Part shown: positions 50,444 to 58,513 of the stretch, in pieces
How the letters are laid out: each line of letters begins with the position of its first letter
How positions within the stretch are numbered: the first letter of the stretch is position 1
NCBI RefSeq assembly: GCF_029948125.1
Contig: NZ_JASAMB010000008.1
Location: 186,001-250,000, forward strand
Length of the DNA stretch: 64,000 nt
Direction: 5' to 3'
Origin: Catellatospora sp. KI3
Lineage (GTDB): Bacteria; Actinomycetota; Actinomycetes; Mycobacteriales; Micromonosporaceae
The notes under the pieces: generated by a model
Database searches by the model: none
What the model was told of the DNA's origin: nothing
What the model saw: the letters and a program-made list of their open reading frames with translations, nothing else
Program-made: the position numbers and the translations under genes

Positions 50444-51148
50444 TCAGGGCAGGCGCTGGAGGCGGGTGGCGACGGGGGTCATGAGGGCCTGGAGCTGGCG
50501 CTCGGCGCCGGTCTGGTCCTCGGCGGAGCTGAACAGCCGCGTGACCACGTGCCCCCGGCCCAGGTACGCGAAGCAGGCGGTGTCGCCGGAGCCCTCGAAG
50601 CAGGCCGCGACCGCGCCGGTGAACCCGGCGGGCAGCTTGATCTGGTGCTTGGCCGCCTTGCGGTAGGTCACGTCGTCCTCGCTGAACGAGCCGCACCCCG
50701 CCAGGTTCGACTTGACCTTGGCGAGCACCGTCGCGGCGGTCTGCTTCGGCAGCACGTACGCGTCCTGCCCGGCGATGCCGTGCCCGGTCCACCACGCCCG
50801 CGACCACGCCGCGACCGCGCGCCCCTCGGCGGTCGACGACGCCGCCCGCTCCCCGCACGCCGGGACCACCCCGTACGCGTAGTTCACCTGGTGGTCCTGG
50901 TCGAAGGTGCGCTCGAAGTCGGCCACGGCGAACACCGCGTCGGCCTTCAGCTCCTCATCGGTGACCAGTGCCGCCTGCAGCTGCTCGGCCGCCGACAGCG
51001 CGGCCCGCGCCGACGGCGTCGCGGCGCCCGTCGGGGCCGGAGTGCTGTCCGGGCTGCTCGGGGCGGCGTGGAACACCGGCGTCGGCCCGTCGGCGCAGCC
51101 CGCGCCGAGCATCACCGCGAGCAGGGCCAGGGGCAGGAAGCGGCGCAT
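50444..51148 (-). CDS. Lipoprotein, unknown function
   Basis: A protein of 234 residues with a lipoprotein signal (LPLALLAVMLGAGC, lipidated Cys18) and a Pro/Ser/Thr linker. The mature domain (LQAALVTDEELKADAVFAVADFERT, AACFEGSGDTACFAYLGRGHVVTRL) contains paired cysteines. No family recognised; its composition suggests a PknH- or sensor-type extracellular domain, but this is a guess. GGAGGAG lies upstream of ATG 51148. Its first 194 nt are overlapped by the end of the EamA frame. Confidence 0.7.
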   Translation of the reverse strand: MRRFLPLALLAVMLGAGCADGPTPVFHAAPSSPDSTPAPTGAATPSARAALSAAEQLQAALVTDEELKADAVFAVADFERTFDQDHQVNYAYGVVPACGERAASSTAEGRAVAAWSRAWWTGHGIAGQDAYVLPKQTAATVLAKVKSNLAGCGSFSEDDVTYRKAAKHQIKLPAGFTGAVAACFEGSGDTACFAYLGRGHVVTRLFSSAEDQTGAERQLQALMTPVATRLQRLP

Positions 51149-52136
51149 GGGTCGGGGTCTCCTCCGCGTGTCGATCGCCCCGCACGATACCCGCGTCGAC
51201 CGGCTGCGCGTCCGCCGCCGCCCGCGCGGTGCGCCGGGGCCACTGCAGCACCGCGACCGAGGCGAGCACGGCCAGCCCGCCGACGGCCTGCGCCGGGGTG
51301 AGGCGCTCGCCGAAGACCAGCGCCATCGCGGCGACGGTGACGGCCGGTTCGGCGCAGGACAGGATCGCCGCGGTCGAGGCGCCCACCTCGCGTACGCCGA
51401 CGAACACACACGCGATCGGCACCACCGTCGAGCAGGCCGCCAGCAGCGCGACCCAGACCCACGCCGACGCCTCGGCCGGGGCGTGCAGGCTCCCGGTGAC
51501 CAGCCCGGTCAGGCCCAGGCTGACCGCGGCGCCGGTGCAGACGATCGCGGTCACCGCGAACAGGTCCAGGTCGGCGGGCAGGCCCTCGCTGACAGTCAGG
51601 TACAGCGAGTACGCCACGGCGGCGCCCAGCGCCAGCAGCACCCCGGCCCCGGCGGCGGAGCCCTTGACGCCGCCCGCGCCCAGCATCAGCAGCAGCCCGC
51701 CCGCCGAGCAGGCCAGCGCGGCCAGGCGGCGCCGGTCGGCGCGCTCGCGGCGCAGCACCACGGCGATGACGGTGACCAGCGCGGGGTACGCGTACAGCAG
51801 CAGCGCCGTCAGCGAGGCGTCGATGCGGGCCAGGGCCCCGAAGTAGAGGCCGGACTGGCAGGCGTACCCGATCGCGCCCAGCCCGATCGCGACCAGCAGG
51901 CTGCGCCCGGTGGGCAGCTGCGGGCGGCGCCACGCCACCACCGCCCACAGCAGCACGGCGGCCAGGGCGAACCGGGCCGTCAGCAGCGTCGGCACGTTCA
52001 GTCCGGCGGCGTAGGCGTGCTTGGCGAACACGGCCGAGACGCCGAAACCGGCGGCGGCGAGCAGGCACAGCGCGACACCGCGCCGGGCCGAGCGGTGCGG
52101 GGCGGTGCAGGTCGGGGCGGGGGGAGCCGAGGACAC
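50955..52136 (-). CDS. EamA/DMT-family transporter with an overlong C-terminal tail
   Basis: A protein of 393 residues. Ten hydrophobic segments form the two EamA halves (RGVALCLLAAAGFGVSAVFAKHAYAAG, and later STVVPIACVFVGVREVGASTAAILSCAEPAVTVAAMALVFGE), as in drug/metabolite exporters. The normal end is near GGLAVLASVAVLQWP (about residue 300). The frame then continues for about 90 Arg/Pro/Gly-rich residues and overlaps the downstream lipoprotein gene by 194 nt on the same strand. The tail may be untranslated in life if a frameshift error hides a stop. GTG 52136 follows TACCGT by 6 nt and is preferred. Divergent from the LysR gene, which may control it. Confidence 0.8.
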   Translation of the reverse strand: MSSAPPAPTCTAPHRSARRGVALCLLAAAGFGVSAVFAKHAYAAGLNVPTLLTARFALAAVLLWAVVAWRRPQLPTGRSLLVAIGLGAIGYACQSGLYFGALARIDASLTALLLYAYPALVTVIAVVLRRERADRRRLAALACSAGGLLLMLGAGGVKGSAAGAGVLLALGAAVAYSLYLTVSEGLPADLDLFAVTAIVCTGAAVSLGLTGLVTGSLHAPAEASAWVWVALLAACSTVVPIACVFVGVREVGASTAAILSCAEPAVTVAAMALVFGERLTPAQAVGGLAVLASVAVLQWPRRTARAAADAQPVDAGIVRGDRHAEETPTHAPLPAPGPARGDARRGLRRRADAGVPRRPEQPGQHSGPDGRRDAVGAGRAVGGRAAAGGTGHR

Positions 52137-52142
52137 ACCAAG

Positions 52143-52148
52143 ACGGTA
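52143..52148 (-). promoter_or_regulatory. -10 box of a probable leaderless promoter (TACCGT)
   Basis: On the minus strand TACCGT lies 6 nt before GTG 52136, in the short region shared with the divergent LysR gene. Confidence 0.45.
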
Positions 52149-52199
52149 GGGCGGGCTCAGCCATCGAGGTAGCCTTGGATTCCAGCACATACCGAAGGA

Positions 52200-53135
52200 A
52201 TGTCCTTGATCTCACTGCACCAGTTGCGCTGCTTCCTGACCACGCTGGAGCACGGCTCGTTCACCGCCGCCGCGACCGCGCTCGGCTACGCCCAGCCGTC
52301 GGTCTCCGAGCAGGTCCGGCTGCTGGAGCAGCAGCTGGACACGGTCCTGTTCCAGCGGATCGGCCGGGGCCTGGTGCCCACCGAGGCGGCCCGCGCCCTG
52401 GCCCCGCACGCCGCCACGGCGCTCGGCGCGGTCGCCGAGGCCCGCCGCGCCGTCGCGTCGGTGCGCCAGCTGCTCACCGGCACGGTCCGCTTCGGGGTGT
52501 TCCGCACCGCCCGCTTCTACCTCGCCGCCGACCTCGTCGCCGACGTGCTCGAACAGCACCCCGGCATCCGGGTCGAGCTGGTCGGGCAGAACTCCGCCGA
52601 GATCCTGGAGCAGCTGCGCCGCGGCCGCCTCGAAGCGGCCGTCATCGCGCTGCCCGTCGCCGACGAGGGCATGGTCGTCACCCCCGTGCTGCGCGACGAG
52701 CTGGTGTACGTCAGCGCCGACCCGGCCCGCCTGTCCGGCCGGATCACCCCCGCCGCCCTGGCCGACGCCCCGCTGGTGCTGCCCGACGCGAGCTGGCGCG
52801 ACGACGACACCACCCGCCGCCAGCTCAACCACGCGGTCCAGCACATCGGCCGGTCGCTGCGCCCGCGGGTGGAGGTCGAGGACACCGAGACCGCCTTGGA
52901 GATCGCCGCACGCGGCCTGGCCGACACCGTCACCTGGCGCGGCGTGCTGCACAACCTCGGCGACCGGCTGCCCGCCGGGCTGGGCTGGGCCCCGCTGCGC
53001 CCGGCGATGTACGAGGAGTTCGCCATCGTGCACCGCCGCGACGCCGAGCTGTCACCCGCCACCCGCGTGGTGACCGCCATCGCCACCTCACGCATGCGCG
53101 CCCTCGACCGCGCCATGCGCCCCCGCGCGGCCTGA
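52200..53135 (+). CDS. LysR-family transcriptional regulator
   Basis: A protein of 311 residues with the LysR helix-turn-helix at the N terminus (LHQLRCFLTTLEHGSFTAAATALGYAQPSVSEQVRLLEQQL in parts) and a periplasmic-binding-type effector domain (TGTVRFGVFRTARFYLAADLV). It probably regulates the divergent EamA transporter. ATG 52200 is directly preceded by GAAGGA, too close for a ribosome site; TTG 52206 would have ideal spacing and give LISLHQLRCF. Confidence 0.88.
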   Translation: MSLISLHQLRCFLTTLEHGSFTAAATALGYAQPSVSEQVRLLEQQLDTVLFQRIGRGLVPTEAARALAPHAATALGAVAEARRAVASVRQLLTGTVRFGVFRTARFYLAADLVADVLEQHPGIRVELVGQNSAEILEQLRRGRLEAAVIALPVADEGMVVTPVLRDELVYVSADPARLSGRITPAALADAPLVLPDASWRDDDTTRRQLNHAVQHIGRSLRPRVEVEDTETALEIAARGLADTVTWRGVLHNLGDRLPAGLGWAPLRPAMYEEFAIVHRRDAELSPATRVVTAIATSRMRALDRAMRPRAA

Positions 53136-54032
53136 AACCCCGTCCAAGTTGCCGGGCAACCGGGCGTATCTTGGGCCCCCGTTCCCCCGAATGCCCGGCA
53201 ACTCACCCCCGGCCTGGCGGTCGCGGAGGCGGACCAGGTGTTCGTGGGCGTATTCGCAGATCACCGCATGTTCGTAGACGGCTCGGGGGACGTCGAGGCC
53301 GGTGTCGAGGCGGACGGTGATGCCGGCGGGGCGCCAGCGCAGGAAGGTCTCGTCGCCGGTGGTGTCGGCCAGTAGGGCCAGGAGGGAGGCGTCCAGGCGC
53401 ATCGAGTGCACCGCGCGCTGGTACTCCGGCACGGTCAGGCACAGCGCGAACGGGATGTTCATCAGGCACAGCGCGGTCTGGATGTCCAGCCGCAGCCAGC
53501 GCCGCCGCCCGGGAGCCGGGTCGATCGGCGGGACGTCCAGCATCGACAGGTCGAGGCGGTCGGGGCGGGGCCTGGGCACGCCGGTGCCCAGGCCGATCAG
53601 CACCTCGTACACGTTGACGTCGTGTTCGATGACGGCCCGGTCGCCGAGCCGGGCCAGGGTCGTGGGGCGCAGCACCGGCTCGGGCACGCCCGCGACCGGG
53701 GCGTTGCGGACCAGGAAGGCCAGCAGGTTCGTCTCGGTGATGAAGTGGCGGACCAGCAGGGTGCCGGCCTCCGGGTGGACGAAGCGGTGCAGGAACCACA
53801 CGCACAGGCGGTCCATCGTGCCGTGCGCCGACAGCGGCACCGGGACGAGCCGCTTGAGCACCCGGATCAGCCACACCAGCACCGCGGAGCAGGGCCGGAC
53901 CACGGGGTACAGCCAGCGCCGGGTCCACCGCCGCTGGTCGCGCACGACCAGCCGCAGCGTCGCGGGGTCCATCGGCACCGCCGGGTCGGCCAGCATCGCC
54001 GTCCACACCGACGGGTCGCGCAGGGTCCTCAC
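53088..54032 (-). CDS. Unknown protein coupled to the ketosynthase-diiron fusion
   Basis: A protein of 314 residues that I do not recognise. A hydrophobic segment at about residues 41-65 (LYPVVRPCSAVLVWLIRVLKRLVPV) could bind membrane. The rest is helical, with conserved-looking LCVWFLHRFVHPEAGTLLVRHFITETN, EHDVNVYEVLIGLG and LDIQTALCLMNIPFALCLTVPEYQRA. Histidines and acidic residues in these helices could bind metal. Its GTG start overlaps the stop of the ketosynthase fusion by 4 nt (GTGA), so the two products are likely made together and work together. The C-terminal residues are encoded by the diverged hairpin repeat at 53147-53203, and the end overlaps the LysR gene by 48 nt. Confidence 0.65.
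   Translation of the reverse strand: MRTLRDPSVWTAMLADPAVPMDPATLRLVVRDQRRWTRRWLYPVVRPCSAVLVWLIRVLKRLVPVPLSAHGTMDRLCVWFLHRFVHPEAGTLLVRHFITETNLLAFLVRNAPVAGVPEPVLRPTTLARLGDRAVIEHDVNVYEVLIGLGTGVPRPRPDRLDLSMLDVPPIDPAPGRRRWLRLDIQTALCLMNIPFALCLTVPEYQRAVHSMRLDASLLALLADTTGDETFLRWRPAGITVRLDTGLDVPRAVYEHAVICEYAHEHLVRLRDRQAGGELPGIRGNGGPRYARLPGNLDGVSGRAGAHGAVEGAHA
53147..53203. repeat. Diverged relative of the family A double-hairpin repeat
   Basis: The arms AGTTGCCGGGCA and TGCCCGGCAACT are a perfect 12-bp inverted pair, different from the GCAGTTTC arms of family A. The core TATCTTGGGCCCCCGTTC keeps the ATCTTGG motif and spacing. It lies inside the C-terminal end of the minus-strand unknown gene. Confidence 0.7.
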
Positions 54033-55933
54033 GCGTCCACCTCCGCCAGCTGCAGCGCGTACAGCCGCGCCACCACCTCGGCGGTACGCACCACCCGCGC
54101 CGCCCGCGCCGCGTCCAGCACCCCCTCGCGCAGCAGGTGTGCCAGTTCGGCGAAGTGCCCGTCGTCGGCCTCCCCGTGGTAGGCCAGGAACCGCACCTGG
54201 TCCTCGCGCAGCGCCAGCTGCTCGCGCAGCGAGTCCGCCCAGCCCAGCGCCAGCGCCGTGCCCAGCCCCTCGATGATGAACATCGCCCCCAGCAGGTCCA
54301 CCGGGTCCGGCTGGCTCGCCTGGTGGAACATGTACGCCGACAGCGCCTCCGACCCGATGTTCTTGCGCCCGCCCTGGATCTCCGCCAGCTCGCCCCCGGC
54401 CGCCACGAAGTCGCGCTCCAGCAGCTGGTAGTCGCGGTGCTCCTCGGCCGCGTGCTTGATCGCGGCGCTGCGCAGCGCGAACAGCTCCACCGAGAAGTTC
54501 GACGCGGCCCGGCTGATCCACCGGCCGCCCTCCACCACCTGCTGGCGCAGGTGCAGCAGCAGCCGCCGGTAGTCGGCCAGCGTCGCGGTGCCGGTGTCGA
54601 TGCGCCGCACCAGCGGGACCGCCCGGACCTGCCGCTCGAAGTCGCCCCAGACCCGGGCCAGCTCCAGCACCGTCCAGCGCACCTCGTCGCCGTCCTCCGG
54701 CAGCGGCTGCCCGAGCGGTGACGGGGTGGCCGCCACCGGCGCCGCCGTCGGCTCGAACCCGGTCCGGGCGGGCAGCACGGGCTCGGCGTGGGGCACCCGG
54801 CGGACCGGCGGTGCCGGTTCCGCGCCGGTGCCGCTGTCGACGCAGGTCAGGTGGGCGAAGGCGAGGGAGTAGCGGCCCGACTCGGGCACGATCAGCAGGG
54901 TGCGGTCACCTGGCTTGAACCGGCCCGTCCGCCACGCCTCCTCCAGCATCACGAAGATGCTGGCGGCCCCCGTATTGCCGCGGCTGTGCAGGTTGGTGAA
55001 CCAGCGCTGCTCGTCGATCATCAGGTCGGCGCCGCGCAGCAGGTCGAAGATCTCGCCCCGGAAGTGCTCGGCGCTGTAGTGGCACAGCACGTGCTCGATC
55101 TCGTCGGTCCGGAACCGGCCGGCCCGGACCAGCGCCATGAACTCGCGCAGCCCCAGCTGGAACAGGGCGGGCAGGTTCTTCACGTCCTGGCGCAGCCGGA
55201 TCAGCCCCCGGTCCACCGCCTCGCCCAGGTCGGCGCCGTCCTGCCAGGTCTGGCCGACGACCGGTTCGCCACCGGCCGACATGCACACCTGCCGCTCATT
55301 GGCGTACGACACCACGTGCGTCCAGTCCAGGCGCAGGCTCAGCCCGCCGGGCCGCGGGGCGCCCTCCAGCACCACCGCGCCCGCCCCGTCCGACAGCGTC
55401 CAGCGCAGGAACTCCGCGTCGAACGTGCTGCGGGCCCCCTCGTACCGGCTCTGCCGCAGCGAGCGGCTGACCAGCTCCGACCCGACCACCACGGCCGCGT
55501 CGTGCTCGCCCAGCCGCACCGCCCGCGCGGCCGCGGCCAGCGCCGTCATGCTCGACGCGCACACCCCGCCCGCCGACAGCAGCTCCATCGCCGGGCCGCC
55601 CAGCCGCCCGTGCACCATCGAGGCGAACCCCGGCACCAGCAGGTCGCCCTGGGTCGTCCCGGCCGCCAGCATGCCCACCGACTCCACCGGCAGGTCCCGG
55701 TCCTTGAGCGCGTCGCGGACCGCCTCGGCGGCCAGCTCCTCGTTGAGCATGGTCACCTCGCCGCGCTCGTCCAGCGCGTAGTGGCGGGTGCGGATGCCGT
55801 TGGCGGCCAGCACCCGGGCCCGCAGGGCCGCGCCGCGCTCGCCCGCGCCGAGGCGGCGCGCCATCTGCTCACTGTCCAGCGGCTCCCCGGGCAGGTACGC
55901 CCCGAAACCGGTCAGGTACACGTTTCCAGCCAT
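54029..55933 (-). CDS. Fusion of a ketosynthase III (FabH-like) with a haem-oxygenase-like diiron domain
   Basis: A protein of 634 residues. Residues 1-365 form a thiolase-fold ketosynthase III with the full Cys-His-Asn triad: C125 in GGVCASSMTAL, H285 in LCHYSAEH and N320 in SRGNTGAASI. After a Pro-rich linker (about 370-415), residues 420-634 form a haem-oxygenase/TenA-like helical domain of the diiron (HDO) type, with candidate ligands E483, H494, E555 and the terminal HxxxDxxH as H586, D590, H593. The first part could condense or transfer an acyl group; the second could oxidise or cleave the product with O2. The 3' end overlaps the coupled unknown gene by 4 nt. The two-component genes lie just upstream on the same strand. 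Confidence 0.82.
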   Translation of the reverse strand: MAGNVYLTGFGAYLPGEPLDSEQMARRLGAGERGAALRARVLAANGIRTRHYALDERGEVTMLNEELAAEAVRDALKDRDLPVESVGMLAAGTTQGDLLVPGFASMVHGRLGGPAMELLSAGGVCASSMTALAAAARAVRLGEHDAAVVVGSELVSRSLRQSRYEGARSTFDAEFLRWTLSDGAGAVVLEGAPRPGGLSLRLDWTHVVSYANERQVCMSAGGEPVVGQTWQDGADLGEAVDRGLIRLRQDVKNLPALFQLGLREFMALVRAGRFRTDEIEHVLCHYSAEHFRGEIFDLLRGADLMIDEQRWFTNLHSRGNTGAASIFVMLEEAWRTGRFKPGDRTLLIVPESGRYSLAFAHLTCVDSGTGAEPAPPVRRVPHAEPVLPARTGFEPTAAPVAATPSPLGQPLPEDGDEVRWTVLELARVWGDFERQVRAVPLVRRIDTGTATLADYRRLLLHLRQQVVEGGRWISRAASNFSVELFALRSAAIKHAAEEHRDYQLLERDFVAAGGELAEIQGGRKNIGSEALSAYMFHQASQPDPVDLLGAMFIIEGLGTALALGWADSLREQLALREDQVRFLAYHGEADDGHFAELAHLLREGVLDAARAARVVRTAEVVARLYALQLAEVDA

Positions 55934-55998
55934 GCCCTCGATTCAGCCAGAGCCCGCGCGGCGGCGAATCGGGGCGCGTACTCAGGTTCGGCGGCGGG

Positions 55999-56655
55999 CT
56001 ACTCAGGCGCGTCTGAGTCGTCCAACCCGCGCTCGATCGCGTAGCGGACCAGCTCGATGCGGTTGTGCAGCTGCAACTTGCCCAGCGTGTTCTGCACGTG
56101 GTTCTGCACCGTACGGTGCGAAAGGGTCAGCCGCTCGGCGATCTGGCGGTAGGACAGTCCCTTCGCGACCAGCCGCAGCACCTCGGTCTCGCGGTCGGTC
56201 AGGCGCGGGGCGTCCAGGTCGGCGGCCGGGGCCGCGGCCAGCCGCCGGTACTCCCCCAGCACCAGCCCGGCCAGCCCGGCGGTGAACACCGCGTCGCCGT
56301 CGGCGGTGCGGCGCACCGCCTCCAGGAACTCCTCCCGCGCCGCCGACTTGAGCAGGTAGCCGGTGGCCCCGGCCTTCACCGCGTCGAGCACGTCCTGCTG
56401 CTCGCCGCTGGCCGACAGCACCAGCACCCGCACCTCGGGCAGCGCGCCGACCAGGCCCCGGATCACCTCGACCCCGGACAGGTCGGGCAGCTGGAGGTCG
56501 AGCACGACCACGTCGGGGCGCACCGACCCGCACACCCGCACCGCCTGGGCGCCCTCGCCCACCGCCGCCACCACGGCGTACCCGGCCTCGGTCAGGTCGC
56601 GGGCCACACCCTCGCGCCACATCGGATGATCGTCGACCACCATCACGTCCACCAC
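55999..56655 (-). CDS. NarL/LuxR-type response regulator
   Basis: A protein of 218 residues with a receiver domain (VVDDHPMWREG acidic pocket, phospho-acceptor D53 in VLDLQLPDLSG, the K in YLLKSA) and a LuxR helix-turn-helix (LTDRETEVLRLVAKGLSYRQIAERL, then TVQNHVQNTLGKL). The start is GTG 56655, 7 nt after TAGGCT; another GTG and an ATG follow in frame. It lies 25 nt after the kinase stop and forms a two-component system with it. The ketosynthase fusion, next on the same strand, is a plausible target or operon member. Confidence 0.9.
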   Translation of the reverse strand: MVDVMVVDDHPMWREGVARDLTEAGYAVVAAVGEGAQAVRVCGSVRPDVVVLDLQLPDLSGVEVIRGLVGALPEVRVLVLSASGEQQDVLDAVKAGATGYLLKSAAREEFLEAVRRTADGDAVFTAGLAGLVLGEYRRLAAAPAADLDAPRLTDRETEVLRLVAKGLSYRQIAERLTLSHRTVQNHVQNTLGKLQLHNRIELVRYAIERGLDDSDAPE

Positions 56656-56662
56656 GCCGAGC

Positions 56663-56668
56663 AGCCTA
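56663..56668 (-). promoter_or_regulatory. -10 box of a probable leaderless promoter (TAGGCT)
   Basis: On the minus strand TAGGCT lies 7 nt before GTG 56655, in the gap between kinase and regulator genes. The regulator may therefore have its own transcript. Confidence 0.45.
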
Positions 56669-56680
56669 CGGCCACGGCCG

Positions 56681-57784
56681 TCAGCCCGTGGGCACCCGCA
56701 GCTCCACCTCGGTGCCCTCACCGGGGCTGCTGGTGATGGCGACGGTGCCGCCGAGGTCGCGGACCCGGCCCCGGATCGACTGGGCCACCCCGAGCCGCCC
56801 GGCGTCGGCGGCCTCGGCCAGGCGGCCCGGGGCGATGCCGGGGCCGTCGTCGCGCACCGACACCGTGACCAGGTCGGGCTCGTGCTCGACCAGCACCCAC
56901 GCCTGGGCCCGCGGGCCGGCGTGCACGGCCACGTTGTCCAGGGCGCTGCCGACGGCCGCGGCGATCTCCTCGGCGGTCGCGGCGGGCAGCAGCACCGGCG
57001 TGGCCGGCGAGGCCACGGTGACCCTGGCCCCGGCGTACCGGCCGAGCAGGACGCGCAGGTCGGCGCTGCCCTCGGCGGGCGGGTCGGCGCGTACGCCCAC
57101 CAGCGCCCGCAGCGTGGCCTCCTGCTCGCCCGCCAGGCGCCCCAGCTCGGCCGCCTCGCCGCCGATCTCGGCCCCGCGCCGCTGCACCAGCGCCAGCACC
57201 TGCAGCACCGAGTCGTGGATGCCGCGCGCCAGCCGCTCCCGCTCCTTGGTGGCCGCCTCCAGCTCGGTGGCGCGCTGGAGCCGCTCCTCGGCGTCGCCGG
57301 TCAGCCGGGACACGTACCCCATGATCGAACCGGCGAGCAGGAGCAGCACGGTGCCGTTGACGGTGGCCGAGGTGACGCCCTGCCGCAGCAGCAGGTCCAC
57401 CGTGCCGACCAGGAGCGCCGCGACGGTGCCCCGGCGGCGGCCGCCGGAGATCGCCCAGACCAGCACCACCCCGGCGACCCAGGCCATGGGCAGGGTGGCG
57501 CTGCCGGTGTGCAGCCGCTGCGGGGCCACCACCAGCTCGGAGGCGGCCAGGCAGGCGATGGTGATGGCCATGTCGGCGGCGAGCATGGGCCAGCGCCGCC
57601 GCGCGGGATCGGCGTACGCGGCGCCGGTGACCACCGTCCACACCGCCATCAGCGCCAGCACCGCCCAGCCGAGCCACGGCCGCAGGAAGTCCTGGTAGCT
57701 GTTGACCATCAGGATCGCGGCGTAGGCGAGGGCGGCGACGCGGAACACGGCCACCGCCCGCCACAGCGGCGTGAGCAGGCTCAT
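56681..57784 (-). CDS. Sensor histidine kinase, DUF5931 (MacS-like) type
   Basis: A protein of 367 residues. Residues 1-160 hold several membrane segments in the pattern of DUF5931; the dimerisation helix carries H190 in RLARGIHDSVLQVLALV; the ATPase domain has SALDNVAVHAGPRAQ, VRDDGPGIAPG, GRLGVAQSIRGRVRDLGG. It phosphorylates the adjacent NarL-type regulator. The signal is unknown. GGAAGGAG precedes ATG 57784. Confidence 0.9.
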   Translation of the reverse strand: MSLLTPLWRAVAVFRVAALAYAAILMVNSYQDFLRPWLGWAVLALMAVWTVVTGAAYADPARRRWPMLAADMAITIACLAASELVVAPQRLHTGSATLPMAWVAGVVLVWAISGGRRRGTVAALLVGTVDLLLRQGVTSATVNGTVLLLLAGSIMGYVSRLTGDAEERLQRATELEAATKERERLARGIHDSVLQVLALVQRRGAEIGGEAAELGRLAGEQEATLRALVGVRADPPAEGSADLRVLLGRYAGARVTVASPATPVLLPAATAEEIAAAVGSALDNVAVHAGPRAQAWVLVEHEPDLVTVSVRDDGPGIAPGRLAEAADAGRLGVAQSIRGRVRDLGGTVAITSSPGEGTEVELRVPTG

Positions 57785-57963
57785 CGCGCTCCTTCCGTGG
57801 GTTGCGGCACCACCGCTACGCCATCCTAGGCAGCTAGCCCTGTAGCTCGGCTGTAGCGGATCTGGAGTGGTGCGTCTAGTGGCATATGCGAATGAGTGAT
57901 AGAAATCGGCGGTCGCTGCGCAGCGCCTAGAAGTTACCCCCCGAACTTCACAGGGAGACCCCC

Positions 57964-58461
57964 ATGCTCCGTATCGTCCGCCGCGGGATGACCGTCCTCG
58001 GCGCCGCCACCGTAGCCGCCGTGCTCGCGTTCGCCAGCCCGGCGCACGCGGCCACCTTCCTCACCCATGCCCAGGCCGCCTCGCAGCTCAGCGCCGCCGG
58101 GATCACCTGGTCGTCCAGCGGCAACTGCTCCAACCGCAACAACTCGACCTGCACCTCGTTCGAGCAGGTGCGGCAGGTCACCATCAGCGGCATCAAGACG
58201 CTGAAGTCGTCCAGCGGCTGCGCCATCAACATCACCGCGGGCACCGAGACCGGCCACGCTGGCGGCACCTACAGCCACTGGAACGGCTACAAGCTCGACA
58301 TCAGCAAGTACACCTGCATCGGGAACTACATCAAGAACAACTTCACCTACGTCGGGTACATCTCCGGCTGGGGCTACCAGTGGAAGTCCGGTGCGGGCAA
58401 CCTCTACACCGACGAGGGCAACCACTGGGACATCACGTACTACAACTGCGGCGGCTGCTGA
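57964..58461 (+). CDS. Small secreted M15-like (VanY/endolysin-type) metallopeptidase
   Basis: A protein of 165 residues with a Sec signal ending ASPAHA (cleavage about residue 29). The mature part has the M15 zinc-site layout: H105 and D112 in SHWNGYKLDI (HxxxxxxD) and H154 in EGNHWDITY, with GTETGHAGG before. M15 enzymes cut D-Ala-D-Ala or L-Ala-D-Glu bonds in peptidoglycan. Six cysteines suggest disulfides outside the cell. ATG 57964 has AGGGAG upstream. Family assignment rests on the motif spacing only. Confidence 0.7.
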   Translation: MLRIVRRGMTVLGAATVAAVLAFASPAHAATFLTHAQAASQLSAAGITWSSSGNCSNRNNSTCTSFEQVRQVTISGIKTLKSSSGCAINITAGTETGHAGGTYSHWNGYKLDISKYTCIGNYIKNNFTYVGYISGWGYQWKSGAGNLYTDEGNHWDITYYNCGGC

Positions 58462-58513
58462 CCTCCGCGCCCGCACTCCATACGGGCCGCGCCGCACCGC
58501 GGCCCGGGAGGCT

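Noticed and set aside
54788-56044. 418-codon plus-strand frame opposite the ketosynthase fusion
   Set aside because: His/Gln/Arg-rich shadow; no ribosome site and no recognisable domain.
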